64,000 nt of DNA from Pantoea cypripedii (GTDB taxonomy: Bacteria; Pseudomonadota; Gammaproteobacteria; Enterobacterales; Enterobacteriaceae): contig NZ_CP024770.1 of NCBI RefSeq assembly GCF_011395035.1, forward strand, positions 352,100 to 416,099, given 5' to 3'. Shown here piece by piece: positions 34,863 to 43,739 of the stretch (the first letter of the stretch is position 1; each line of letters opens with the position of its first letter). The position numbers were made by a program, and so were the translations under genes. A model generated the notes under the pieces. The model saw only the letters and a list, made by a program, of their open reading frames with translations, had not been told where the DNA came from and made no database searches.

Positions 34863-35870
34863 ATGAAATTTAAACAGACATTTTTAGCCATCGCACTGGC
34901 CGCTGTTTCTGCAGGAAGTGTAGCGGGAGAGCCGCAACCGGAACGTCATGTACAGGCATTTCTGAACGCGCTGAACAGCAGTGGTGGAAAACCTATGGAA
35001 CAACTTTCCCCGCAGGATGCACGTCAGGTACTGATTGGAGCGCAGAAAGGCGCGGTGTTACCACCCGCAGATGTGACGGAAAAAACCATTGAGGTAAATG
35101 GCCAGCCGCTGAAACTGAATATCGTTAAACCGAAAGGTGCGCATGGTACATTGCCGGTGTTTATGTTCTTCCACGGTGGTGGCTGGATACTGGGTGACTT
35201 CCCGACTCATGAACGTCTGGTGCGTGACCTGGTGGTGGAATCCGGTGCGGCCGCGGTGTTTGTCAACTACACCCCATCACCGGAAGCCCACTTCCCGGTG
35301 GCAATTAATCAGGCTTACGCGGCGACCCGCTGGGTAGCAGAGCATGGTCATGAAATCGGTGTTGACGGTAAACGTCTGGCGCTGGTGGGTAACAGCGTAG
35401 GGGGCAACATGGTCGCCGCCGTCGCGTTGCAGGCAAAACAGCAGCATACCCCAGCGATTCGTTATGACGTGATGTTGTGGCCGGTCACCGATGCACACTT
35501 TGATACTGCCTCATATAACCAGTTTGAAAATGGCTACTTCCTGACGCGCAATATGATGAAGTGGTTCTGGGATGCTTACACCACCAGTGACAAAGACCGT
35601 AATAGCATTCTGGCCTCTCCACTGCGTGCCACCCGTGAGCAGTTACAGGGGCTGCCACCAACGCTGATTCAGACTGCGGAACTGGATGTGCTGCGTGATG
35701 AAGGCGAAGCCTTTGGCCGCAAACTGGATGAAGCAGGTGTGGATGTCACGGTGACACGCTATAACGGCCTGATTCATGACTACGGTCTGCTTAATCCACT
35801 GAGTAACGTCCCTGCGGTAAAAACCGCACTGCGCCAGGCAGCAGAAGAACTGAAAACCCATCTGAAATAA
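34863..35870 (+). CDS. Secreted HSL-type alpha/beta-hydrolase (esterase)
   Basis: 335 residues with a Sec signal (FLAIALAAVSAGSVAG). Hydrolase marks in order: MFFHGGGWILGDF (oxyanion hole), LVGNSVGGNM (nucleophile Ser in GNSVGG, where GDSAGG is the family usual), LIQTAELDVLRDEG (Asp) and NGLIHDYGLL (His). A full hormone-sensitive-lipase-type core, so probably an active periplasmic or exported esterase of small acyl esters. A GGGAG site lies just upstream of the ATG, and a strong terminator follows. Flanking genes do not suggest a pathway. Confidence 0.9.
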   Translation: MKFKQTFLAIALAAVSAGSVAGEPQPERHVQAFLNALNSSGGKPMEQLSPQDARQVLIGAQKGAVLPPADVTEKTIEVNGQPLKLNIVKPKGAHGTLPVFMFFHGGGWILGDFPTHERLVRDLVVESGAAAVFVNYTPSPEAHFPVAINQAYAATRWVAEHGHEIGVDGKRLALVGNSVGGNMVAAVALQAKQQHTPAIRYDVMLWPVTDAHFDTASYNQFENGYFLTRNMMKWFWDAYTTSDKDRNSILASPLRATREQLQGLPPTLIQTAELDVLRDEGEAFGRKLDEAGVDVTVTRYNGLIHDYGLLNPLSNVPAVKTALRQAAEELKTHLK

Positions 35871-35875
35871 CGAAG

Positions 35876-35905
35876 AAGGCCAGGTTAACCACCTGGCCTT
35901 TTTTT
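35876..35905 (+). terminator. Rho-independent terminator of the esterase gene
   Basis: AAGGCCAGGT-TAACC-ACCTGGCCTT stem followed by TTTTT, starting a few bases past the stop codon. Confidence 0.9.
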
Positions 35906-36682
35906 ACCCGCCATTTTGTTATCCGAATCACAATCACGACGTATGCCAGTCAATCCCTAAATAATTATGAGATATGGAAAACGGTTCCGGGGCATCGGAT
36001 GGTATTGAATGGACAATGTGATGAAGAGGCACAATTTCATGATGCTATTTATCCAATTGGTGCTGTGACGTTCCGTAGAGAATGCCAGATACCCTCCTGG
36101 CAACAGCCTTGTGAGGTGGGTTTTAGTATCTTAAGGTTTTCTTAATTATTAATTTCAAAAGCCATGTTGCAGAAATTTTCACCACTATTTTTTTCCTTCT
36201 GTAACCCAGGCTGGGCCTGGAACAGGGCCGTTTATCAGTGTTTTTAACGAAGCGGCAAAAAGTTTAATGATTTCACAATGTTACTAATGTGTTTGTTTTC
36301 GACAGCTAATCAGTCATTTAGGCAGCAATTGAACCCATGCTTGACCTGAAAAATAAACAATTCGTTAACATTTGGCGCTTCTCATGTCATGAAGGTTAAG
36401 GTATCGATATCGGACCATTAACATCCAGTTGTATTTCATAATAAATTTCCCTCCACCTAATTTATCTATCTGATACATAAGTAAATATCCAACTAATCAT
36501 CTGATTACTCCTAATATGCTGGAGTAATCCTCTATTTATTCAATTTAAGAAAGGATTGATCGATCAACGGCTGTTTTTTGATAGGTAAAAACATAGATAA
36601 AACCGATCTTAAACTGTTTATTGATTGGTAATAGTGATCATAGAATGAGAATCATCTGATGTGTGTTAAGGAAAACATTCTC
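35906..36682. other. Long AT-rich intergenic region upstream of the EAL gene
   Basis: About 780 bp with no credible gene. It contains a perfect inverted repeat at 36503-36529. It probably carries the control region of the EAL-like gene and marks the border between backbone and the EPS locus. Confidence 0.5.
36503..36529. repeat. Perfect inverted repeat (9-bp arms)
   Basis: GATTACTCC-9 bases-GGAGTAATC, ~155 bp upstream of the EAL-like gene. AT-rich sequence follows. Could be an operator dyad or an attenuator stem. Confidence 0.5.
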
Positions 36683-37381
36683 ATGAATCTCAGCGAAGTC
36701 TTAACAGGTAAAGTTATCAGTGGTATTGAAGCGGAACCGATAGTAGACAGAGAAGGGAATGTTCTGGCCGTCAAGGTACGTACAGAGAGCGCCGCACCAG
36801 GGTGGCTTTCATGGCAGGGTGGGAAGGCGAGTAAAGCACAGAAGAAGAAACTGCTGAAGGAGCAGCTGACGCTCATCGACCAAAAAACAGCATATTTTCA
36901 TAATAATAATATTTTATGCTCCATCGACATTGATTTTGAAAAGGCGGCGATTCTTATACAGGATGATGAAATTGCTGAGTTAGCCAGATCAAAACACTTT
37001 TTACGATTAGAGATTTCAGAAGGTTTCCCCAATCTTTCAGATGGAAGAAGCAATCGGGTATTACAGGAGTTAGCTGAAAATTATCGATTGTGGCTGGGAG
37101 ATTTAGGTTCAGGTGAAGCAAGCCTGAGAGCGTTACAGGAAAACCTTTATGACGCGGTTAAAATCGATAGTGACTTTCTAAAGCTCTATAGTCATTCAAG
37201 AATTTGGCCGGTCATTACCAAAAACATCATGCGTTACTGTCAGTTTATTATTGTCGAAGGCCTTGAGAGCACAGAACAGTGCCATGCCGTCGTGAAGGAT
37301 ATCAAAGCAATACAAGGTGGATGTTTTAAAAGCGTACTTCTTGAAAATATCGAAAGTCTAAATAAGAAATTCATATTATAA
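36683..37381 (+). CDS. Degenerate EAL-domain protein (YdiV/RflP-like)
   Basis: The ATG at 36683 has AAGGA upstream and gives 232 residues; an in-frame ATG at 36659 lacks a site. The fold markers of an EAL domain are visible: GNVLAVKVRT in place of the E-x-L-x-R motif, LWLGDLGSGEASL for the DDFG segment, DAVKIDSDFL for the KID motif and IVEGLES near the end. The catalytic Glu of EAL and the paired Asp are missing, so c-di-GMP hydrolysis is unlikely. In Enterobacterales degenerate EAL proteins (RflP/YdiV) bind regulators instead. It lies just before the EPS leader, where a regulatory role in motility/EPS switching would fit. Confidence 0.72.
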   Translation: MNLSEVLTGKVISGIEAEPIVDREGNVLAVKVRTESAAPGWLSWQGGKASKAQKKKLLKEQLTLIDQKTAYFHNNNILCSIDIDFEKAAILIQDDEIAELARSKHFLRLEISEGFPNLSDGRSNRVLQELAENYRLWLGDLGSGEASLRALQENLYDAVKIDSDFLKLYSHSRIWPVITKNIMRYCQFIIVEGLESTEQCHAVVKDIKAIQGGCFKSVLLENIESLNKKFIL

Positions 37382-37524
37382 CCCTACTTATTTTTTATTT
37401 TCTTTTCACAGCAAAGCGGCGGAATTGATCTGCCCAAAATTTTTTGTGCCAGTTTCGCGCAAGCGAAGCTGTGCCTGTTGCGTTGATTATTTATTTTTCA
37501 GGACATTGGCGCCAATAAGCTAAG

Positions 37525-37536
37525 GGCGGTAGCGTG
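37525..37536 (+). promoter_or_regulatory. ops element (RfaH recruitment site) in a JUMPstart-like leader
   Basis: The exact 12-base ops sequence GGCGGTAGCGTG occurs here, ~85 bp before the first small gene of the EPS operon. In E. coli and Salmonella this element pauses RNA polymerase and loads RfaH, which prevents early termination in long polysaccharide operons. It fits a plus-strand transcript running from here into wza and beyond. Confidence 0.85.
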
Positions 37537-37619
37537 TCTGAAAGCAAGCGAATGAGCTTGTGTTAAAAGTTGGATGAAAAACCAATAATCTTCCCTCAAC
37601 AAATAAAGAAGGTATAAAT

Positions 37620-37871
37620 ATGAAAATCACAGCAATAAGTACTTTGTTAATAGCCGGTATGCTGAGCCTGAGTGCAAATGCAGCTGACACGACAACAACA
37701 CAGAACACCGGTGCTGCCGCTGGTGACACGGCGACCAGCTTTGCTGAAGGCAACAGCGTGGTTATCGGGGTGTCTGCTATCGGACTGCTGGCGGGTGTCG
37801 CTCTGGCATCAAGCAACAATGGAGGCAGCAACACCAGCACCACCACGACTACCACCACTACCGGAAGATAG
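37620..37871 (+). CDS. GfcA/YjbE-like small secreted Thr-rich protein
   Basis: 83 residues: Sec signal (MKITAISTLLIAGMLSLSANA), a Gly/Ala/Ser/Thr-rich body with a hydrophobic stretch (VVIGVSAIGLLAGVALASS) and a tail of consecutive threonines. This is the pattern of YjbE and GfcA (YmcD), short proteins that open EPS/capsule operons in E. coli. Function is unproven, but relatives are needed for or co-expressed with EPS output. AAGAAGG precedes the ATG. First gene after the ops element. Confidence 0.78.
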   Translation: MKITAISTLLIAGMLSLSANAADTTTTQNTGAAAGDTATSFAEGNSVVIGVSAIGLLAGVALASSNNGGSNTSTTTTTTTTGR

Positions 37872-37914
37872 TTGTCATTCACATTGGGGGGCATCGCGTA
37901 GGTGTTAAAGAGAT

Positions 37915-38409
37915 ATGAGGATAATTTCCGATGATTACTACCTTAGGCTGGGGTTAAGAGAAGCTTTAAGAGTCCATGAAAAGGGGCTACAGGATATAAC
38001 AATAGCAATAAGCTCAGACCTGAAAACAATCAGGCTGTATAAAGATATAAGCATCTATTCTAATGAAAAATTTTTTGTCGGAAATTGTCTGACGACCTTT
38101 GTTCTGAGCTATCAGCTCAGTCATGGACTCACACCGCTGCATCACAATCTCTATAAGCTAATCGCCGAAAGAAAGACTATGTACTTAACCCCCCGGGAAA
38201 TTGACGTACTCAGCGAATTATTGAAAGGAGAGAACATACTCGGCATCTCACGGATGTCCGGGCTTAGCCCGAAGACAATCAGTGCGCAAAAGAACTCAGC
38301 CCTGAGAAAACTTAAGGTTAATAATTTACATATGCTGCATAGAGACATTTCATCATTCAGAAATCTCTTTTATGGAAAAGAACGTAACCAATCAGGGATG
38401 GATTACTAA
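37915..38409 (+). CDS. LuxR/RcsA-type transcriptional regulator
   Basis: 164 residues with a C-terminal LuxR helix-turn-helix: LTPREIDVLSELLKGENILGISRMSGLSPKTISAQKNSALRKLKVNN, where the KTISAQK helix would bind DNA. The N-terminus (MRIISDDYYLRLGLREAL) looks like a shortened receiver domain but lacks a clear phospho-acceptor Asp, as in RcsA. Located between the GfcA-like gene and wza, so an EPS regulator working alone or with RcsB is likely. The start is close to a weak AAAGAG site. Confidence 0.8.
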   Translation: MRIISDDYYLRLGLREALRVHEKGLQDITIAISSDLKTIRLYKDISIYSNEKFFVGNCLTTFVLSYQLSHGLTPLHHNLYKLIAERKTMYLTPREIDVLSELLKGENILGISRMSGLSPKTISAQKNSALRKLKVNNLHMLHRDISSFRNLFYGKERNQSGMDY

Positions 38410-38488
38410 GGGCGAGTTAATGAAGTTTCCATTTTATATGCCTCTTTAGCTGTTTACGAAGAGGCTTTATTTTCGTGTCTTTAATAGG

Positions 38489-39643
38489 ATGATAGTTCAG
38501 CTCATGATGATGAAATTGCCTTTCAGATTATCCGCCATCGCGGTATCTGTTTTTTTTCTTTCCGCGTGCACCATTGTTCCCGGACAATATTTATCCACCA
38601 GTAATAAGGATGTGATAGAGCAGACAGACTCTAATACGGATATTGATAAGTTCGTATCGGTGTACCCGTTAACACCGAAGCTGATTGAATCTCTGCAACC
38701 GAAGGTTGTGATGTCCAGCGCGAACCCGCAGCTGGAAGATGAAATAAAGAACTACCAATACCGTATCGGCATTGGTGATGTTTTGATGGTGACGGTGTGG
38801 GATCACCCCGAGTTAACCACCCCGGCGGGGCAGTATCGTAGTGCCAGTGATACCGGCAACTGGGTGAACACCGATGGCACCATCTTTTACCCCTATATTG
38901 GCAAGGTGAAGGTTGCCGGACGCACCATCGATGAAGTGCGCACCGACATTGCCGACAGGCTGAAGACCTATATTGAAAGCCCGCAGGTTGATGTCAGCAT
39001 CGCCGCGTTCCGTTCACAAAAAGCCTATGTCACTGGAGAGGTGATGAGGTCCGGTCAGCAACCTATCAGCAACATTCCGCTGACCATTATGGATGCCATC
39101 AACGCGGCGGGTGGTTTAGCCCCGGATGCGGACTGGCGCAATGTGGTACTGACGCACAATGGCAAAGATAGCCTGATCTCGCTGCAGGCATTAATGCAGA
39201 AGGGCGATTTGAGACAGAACCGATTACTGACGCCCGGCGATATTTTGTTTGTTCCGCGTAATGACGACCTGAAAGTGTTTGTTATGGGCGAAGTCAACAA
39301 ACAATCCACCCTCAAGATGGATCGCAGTGGTATGACACTCGCCGAAGCACTGGGTAATGCCGAAGGGGTCTCGCAGGAAATGGCAGATGCGTCCGGCATC
39401 TTTGTGATTCGTCCAATCAGCAGAAGCAATGGAAATGGCAAGCTTGCCAATATCTATCAGCTGAATGCGAAAGATGCAGCGGCAATGGTGATGAGCACCG
39501 CCTTCCAGCTGCAACCTTACGACATCGTCTATGTCACAACGGCACCGGTAGTGCGCTGGAACCGTGTTATCTCCCAGCTGGTTCCGACCATTGGTGGTGT
39601 GCATGACATGATCGAAGCCACACGGTACGTCAAAGATTGGTAA
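38489..39643 (+). CDS. wza: Outer-membrane polysaccharide export lipoprotein Wza
   Basis: 384 residues from the ATG at 38489; ATG codons 5-7 codons downstream may be the true start (38504-38510), giving a neat lipoprotein signal MKLPFRL...FFLSAC. The lipobox Cys is followed by the poly-export domain (YQYRIGIGDVLMVTVWDHPEL) and SLBB-type segments (SQKAYVTGEVMRSGQQPI; DLKVFVMGEVNKQSTLKM), then the C-terminal helix (WNRVISQLVPTIGG) that forms the outer-membrane pore. Full length (Wza is 379). It exports the finished polymer with Wzc. Confidence 0.94.
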   Translation: MIVQLMMMKLPFRLSAIAVSVFFLSACTIVPGQYLSTSNKDVIEQTDSNTDIDKFVSVYPLTPKLIESLQPKVVMSSANPQLEDEIKNYQYRIGIGDVLMVTVWDHPELTTPAGQYRSASDTGNWVNTDGTIFYPYIGKVKVAGRTIDEVRTDIADRLKTYIESPQVDVSIAAFRSQKAYVTGEVMRSGQQPISNIPLTIMDAINAAGGLAPDADWRNVVLTHNGKDSLISLQALMQKGDLRQNRLLTPGDILFVPRNDDLKVFVMGEVNKQSTLKMDRSGMTLAEALGNAEGVSQEMADASGIFVIRPISRSNGNGKLANIYQLNAKDAAAMVMSTAFQLQPYDIVYVTTAPVVRWNRVISQLVPTIGGVHDMIEATRYVKDW

Positions 39644-39648
39644 TCGAA

Positions 39649-40083
39649 ATGTTTGATTCAATACTTGTCGTATGCACCGGGAACATATGCCGTTCCCCGA
39701 CTGCAGAGCGAAGGTTACGTCAATTGCTACCTGGGAAGAAAATTGACTCTGCTGGAGTCAACGCTTTAGTTGGTTCTCCAGCAGACGAAGTTGCAGCACG
39801 GACTGCTGGATCGCATGAGGTGAATCTAGATGGCCATAAAGGGCAGCAATTCACAAAGCATCTTGGCCGCCAGTATGACCTTATTCTGGTTATGGAGAAG
39901 CGTCAGATTGAATATGTAACTCGTATTGCACCAGAAGCTCGTGGGAAGACCATGTTAATTGGACACTGGCTGCAGCAGAAAGAAATCCCCGATCCTTATC
40001 TACAGAGCCAGGAAGCATTCGATTTTGTATATCAGTTAATTGAACGAGCTTGTCAGACTTGGGCAATTAAACTAGGCGGCTAA
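39649..40083 (+). CDS. wzb: Low-molecular-weight protein-tyrosine phosphatase Wzb
   Basis: The ATG at 39649, 6 bp after wza, gives 144 residues, the normal Wzb length. The P-loop VVCTGNICRSPTAE holds the Cys and Arg of the CX5R motif, and IPDPYLQSQEAF holds the general-acid Asp. It dephosphorylates the Tyr-rich tail of Wzc. The gene sits in the classical wza-wzb-wzc order. From here to ~49 kb the DNA is noticeably AT-rich compared with wza. Confidence 0.93.
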   Translation: MFDSILVVCTGNICRSPTAERRLRQLLPGKKIDSAGVNALVGSPADEVAARTAGSHEVNLDGHKGQQFTKHLGRQYDLILVMEKRQIEYVTRIAPEARGKTMLIGHWLQQKEIPDPYLQSQEAFDFVYQLIERACQTWAIKLGG

Positions 40084-40101
40084 CTATTAGGAATTTATTG
40101 T

Positions 40102-42270
40102 ATGTCATCTGTTATGTCCATAAAACCGCAAAGTTCAAACTCGGATGAGGTTGATCTGGGTAGATTATTTGGTGAGTTGCTTGATCATCGCAAACTTATT
40201 GTTAGTGTAACCGCAATTTTTGCTGTCCTTGCGATTATATACGCCCAGTTTGCAACGCCAATATATCAAGCTGATGCATTGATTCAAGTTGAACAAAAAC
40301 AGGGTAATGCACTGATAAATAGTATTAGTCAAATCTTACCTGATAGTCAGCCTGAATCTGCGCCAGAAATAGCTCTCTTACAGTCAAGAATGATACTAGG
40401 AAAGACAGTTCAGGACCTAAATTTACAAGCTAAGGTTGAGCAAAAATACTTTCCCATTTTTGGGCGTGGCTGGGCACGCATGATGGGGCAGCCCAAAGGT
40501 AATTTGAGTGTCAGTCGTCTTTATCTGCAGAGTACTGATGGTGATGTTCCGAAAGTCATATTAACTGTGGTGGATGGGCATCATTTCCATATAATTGGAA
40601 ATGGAATAGACGTAAGAGGAAGCGTTGGAGAGTTGATTGAAAGTAAAGGGATTTCAATTCTTATTAATAAAATGGACGCACTACCCGGTACTAGTTTCAC
40701 AATTACATACTTAACAGATTTAGAAGCTATTGATAACCTTCAAAAGTCATTCACAGCAGCAGACCAAGGTAAAGATACAGGCATACTTAATCTTACGCTA
40801 ACAGGGGATGATCCAATACTGATTAAGCAGATATTGAGTAGCATTAGCGAAAATTATCTGGATCAAAACATTGCGCGCCAGGCAGCACAAGATGCTAAGA
40901 GCCTCCAGTTTCTAAACACTCAGTTGCCACAAGTTCGTAACGATTTAAATACTGCAGAAGATAAGTTAAATGCCTATCGGAAACAAAGTGATTCTGTTGA
41001 CCTGTCACTGGAAGCAAAGTCCGCCCTTGACCAAATTGTTAATGTAGATAATCAACTAAATGAATTGACATTTCGCGAAGCTGAAATTTCACAGCTTTAC
41101 ACTAAGTCACACCCCACATATAAAGCCCTACTTGAAAAGCGTCAAACGCTAGAAGAAGAAAAGGGGAAACTTAACCAGCGGGTTGCGAAAATGCCAGCGA
41201 CTCAGCAGGAGGTATTACGGCTGAGTAGGGATGTTGAGTCCGGACAAGCAATTTATATGCAGTTACTGAATCGTCAGCAGGAACTGAGTATTGCAGAGTC
41301 TAGTGCAATCGGTAATGTTCGAATCATTGATACTGCGGTTACCCAGCCTAAACCTGTAAAACCAAAAAAAATTATTGTAGTCCTCATTGGGATCATATTG
41401 GGTGGCATGCTGTCAGTTGGTATTGTTTTATTAAGAGTGCTTTTACATCGAGGTATTGAATCTCCTGAACAACTAGAGGAACTGGGTATCAATGTATACG
41501 CAAGTATTCCCTTGTCTGAATGGATGGTTAAAAAGGGAAAGACAAAGAAGTATGGTTCGAAAAAGGGAAAAGAGAACATTTTCTTCTTGGCTCAAGAAAA
41601 CTCGGCTGACTTAGCAATCGAGGCAATACGAGGTCTACGTACAAGTTTGCATTTCGCGATGATGGAAGCAAAAAATAATGTATTAATGATTTCAAGTGCT
41701 AGTCCAAATGCGGGTAAAACTTTTATCAGCAGTAACATGTCAGCACTTCTAGCGACAGGGAATCAGCGTGTATTATTTATAGATGCAGATTTGCGTAAAG
41801 GATATGCGCATAAGTTATTCAAAGGCAATCTCGACCATGGTTTATCTGATATTTTGGTTGGTAACTGTACGATTGAACAAGGCATTAAAACTGTAGCTGA
41901 AGTGGGTTTTGATTATATCTCACGCGGTAAAATTCCACCAAATCCAGTCGAATTATTAATGCACGAAAGATTTGGAAAACTAATAGAATGGGCATCAGAT
42001 AATTACGACATTGTTGTTATTGACACAGCTCCGATATTGGCTGTAACGGATGCTGCTGTGATTGGCCGCTATGCAGGGACTTCGTTGCTTGTAGCACGTT
42101 TTGAAGTCAATACTGCGAAAGAAATAGCAGTGAGTATTAAGTATTTTGAACAGAGTGGCATAAAAATAAAAGGTTGCATCCTGAATGGGATGGTTAGGAG
42201 GTCAAGTAGCTATTATAGCTACGGCTATAATCACTATGGCTATACATACGCGGATAAAAAAGCAGATTAA
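40102..42270 (+). CDS. wzc: Polysaccharide co-polymerase/tyrosine autokinase Wzc
   Basis: 722 residues. N-terminal membrane helix (LIVSVTAIFAVLAIIYAQF) within a Wzz-type domain, a periplasmic coiled coil, a second membrane helix (KIIVVLIGIILGGMLSVGIVLL near residues 420-440), and a cytoplasmic BY-kinase domain with Walker A SPNAGKTF, Walker A' VLFIDADLR and Walker B IVVIDTAP. The C-terminus is the Tyr-rich tail SSSYYSYGYNHYGYTYADKK. Cycles of phosphorylation by itself and dephosphorylation by Wzb control polymer length and export. Full length. Confidence 0.94.
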   Translation: MSSVMSIKPQSSNSDEVDLGRLFGELLDHRKLIVSVTAIFAVLAIIYAQFATPIYQADALIQVEQKQGNALINSISQILPDSQPESAPEIALLQSRMILGKTVQDLNLQAKVEQKYFPIFGRGWARMMGQPKGNLSVSRLYLQSTDGDVPKVILTVVDGHHFHIIGNGIDVRGSVGELIESKGISILINKMDALPGTSFTITYLTDLEAIDNLQKSFTAADQGKDTGILNLTLTGDDPILIKQILSSISENYLDQNIARQAAQDAKSLQFLNTQLPQVRNDLNTAEDKLNAYRKQSDSVDLSLEAKSALDQIVNVDNQLNELTFREAEISQLYTKSHPTYKALLEKRQTLEEEKGKLNQRVAKMPATQQEVLRLSRDVESGQAIYMQLLNRQQELSIAESSAIGNVRIIDTAVTQPKPVKPKKIIVVLIGIILGGMLSVGIVLLRVLLHRGIESPEQLEELGINVYASIPLSEWMVKKGKTKKYGSKKGKENIFFLAQENSADLAIEAIRGLRTSLHFAMMEAKNNVLMISSASPNAGKTFISSNMSALLATGNQRVLFIDADLRKGYAHKLFKGNLDHGLSDILVGNCTIEQGIKTVAEVGFDYISRGKIPPNPVELLMHERFGKLIEWASDNYDIVVIDTAPILAVTDAAVIGRYAGTSLLVARFEVNTAKEIAVSIKYFEQSGIKIKGCILNGMVRRSSSYYSYGYNHYGYTYADKKAD

Positions 42271-42280
42271 AATATAATAT

Positions 42281-42301
42281 AGGGCCTAAGGAATAGGCCC
42301 T
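42281..42301 (+). other. Intra-operon hairpin downstream of wzc
   Basis: AGGGCCT-7 bases-AGGCCCT followed by GGATTATTTT. A possible partial terminator that RfaH-modified polymerase could read through; it may lower expression of distal genes. Confidence 0.5.
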
Positions 42302-42467
42302 GGATTATTTTCCACATTATTAATGCTTGTTAATTGTGCATTATTAATTTCCCCCTTTCCAAAACATACAAGAGAATTAGAGAGTAGGAGTGATTAGTAT
42401 TAATGTTATGTAGAGAAATGCAAAAAATAAATCTAATGACTTGAATTAAATGACTGGGGTTAATTTA

Positions 42468-43634
42468 ATGCGCAATAAAGGTAAAGTTATCATAGTAGCT
42501 CGATCTCTGCCATTGCATAACATTGGTGGGATGGAGGTGGTTTGTTGGGACTTGTGTAAAGAATTAGCAAGGTTAGGGTTAAATGTACAAGTTGTAACAA
42601 CTCAAAGTAACACACAGGATCATAACATCAAACATGATAACTTAGATGTTATTTTTCTGAAAAACACTAAGCCTGGCGTGTATTCAAGTAGTTGGTGGAG
42701 AGAGGTTTCAAGATATTTTGATACATTAAATCCTGAGGAAATCACATCAGTCATTAGTATTAGTGCTGCTGCTGTAAGTATTTTAAAAAACAAAAATCAT
42801 TTCAAAAAAACAAAATTCATTATGCAGGCGCACGGGACATCTTATGGTGAGTTCGTTTCAAAACTTAAAACATACTCAATTAAAAAATGGTTAGCATCCA
42901 GTAAGAATATCCTGTGGTTTTTTAAAGATTGGAGATATTATCGGAAGTTTGACTATATAATTTCCATTGGTTCGGCAGTGACCGAAAGTTTGAAAAGTAC
43001 ACCGACGAAATATATAGCAGATGCAGAAAAGATAATTCAAATAGAAAACGGCATAGATGAAAAGATGTTCGAGTTGAATTTGTTCGATAGAGAGAACATG
43101 AGGAGGAGTCTTAACATACATGAGAATGCGTTAGTGGTGATGTCTGCATCCAGGTTACATGAACAAAAGGGAGTAGACAATAATATATATGCATTTTCAA
43201 GAGTGCTAAAAGAAAATGCGGATGCTTATTACCTTGTGTGTGGGGATGGTCCAGACAAGACCAGGCTTAGTGATTTGGTAAATAAATTGAATATTGAGAG
43301 AAATGTAATTTTTCTTGGTTCTATGAGTCGAGATGAAATCGCTAAAGCTATGAGTGCAGCGGACCTCTTTATTTTTCTAACGAAAAGGGTAGAAGGGTTA
43401 CCATTGAATGTGCTCGAAGCTATGGGAGCAGGGTTACCGGTTGTAACATCGGAACATCTTAGTTTTATCGAAAGTGAAAAATTAAGAAAAGTAGGATATT
43501 CTGACATGAATGGTGCTGCAGAGGCCATCATGAAATTGTACCAGCAAGGGAAACCAAATCTTCGTATGAGTTACATTCCTGAAAAGAATAAATTGTCGTA
43601 TGCAGCTGAACAGTATCGCAATTTGATAGCTTAA
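42468..43634 (+). CDS. GT4-type glycosyltransferase
   Basis: The ATG at 42468 (MRNKGKVIIVARSLPLHNIGG) has GGGG nine bases upstream; an earlier ATG at 42450 does not. 388 residues with a GT-B fold: GGMEVVCWDLCKELARLG in the N-domain and, in the C-domain, VMSASRLHEQKGVDNNI, VCGDGPDKTRLSDLV, VIFLGSMSRDEIAKAM and TKRVEGLPLNVLEAMGAGLPVV, the usual GT4 nucleotide-sugar site. Transfers a sugar in repeat-unit assembly; which one is unknown. AT-rich. Confidence 0.85.
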   Translation: MRNKGKVIIVARSLPLHNIGGMEVVCWDLCKELARLGLNVQVVTTQSNTQDHNIKHDNLDVIFLKNTKPGVYSSSWWREVSRYFDTLNPEEITSVISISAAAVSILKNKNHFKKTKFIMQAHGTSYGEFVSKLKTYSIKKWLASSKNILWFFKDWRYYRKFDYIISIGSAVTESLKSTPTKYIADAEKIIQIENGIDEKMFELNLFDRENMRRSLNIHENALVVMSASRLHEQKGVDNNIYAFSRVLKENADAYYLVCGDGPDKTRLSDLVNKLNIERNVIFLGSMSRDEIAKAMSAADLFIFLTKRVEGLPLNVLEAMGAGLPVVTSEHLSFIESEKLRKVGYSDMNGAAEAIMKLYQQGKPNLRMSYIPEKNKLSYAAEQYRNLIA

Positions 43635-43739
43635 TGAAGTCACCCACACTATTGAGAGATTGTAATTATACTCCCTAATATAACACTGCATACATAAGCA
43701 CTGAGTAAATAATCGAACTAGTATAAAAAGGGTTTATTT

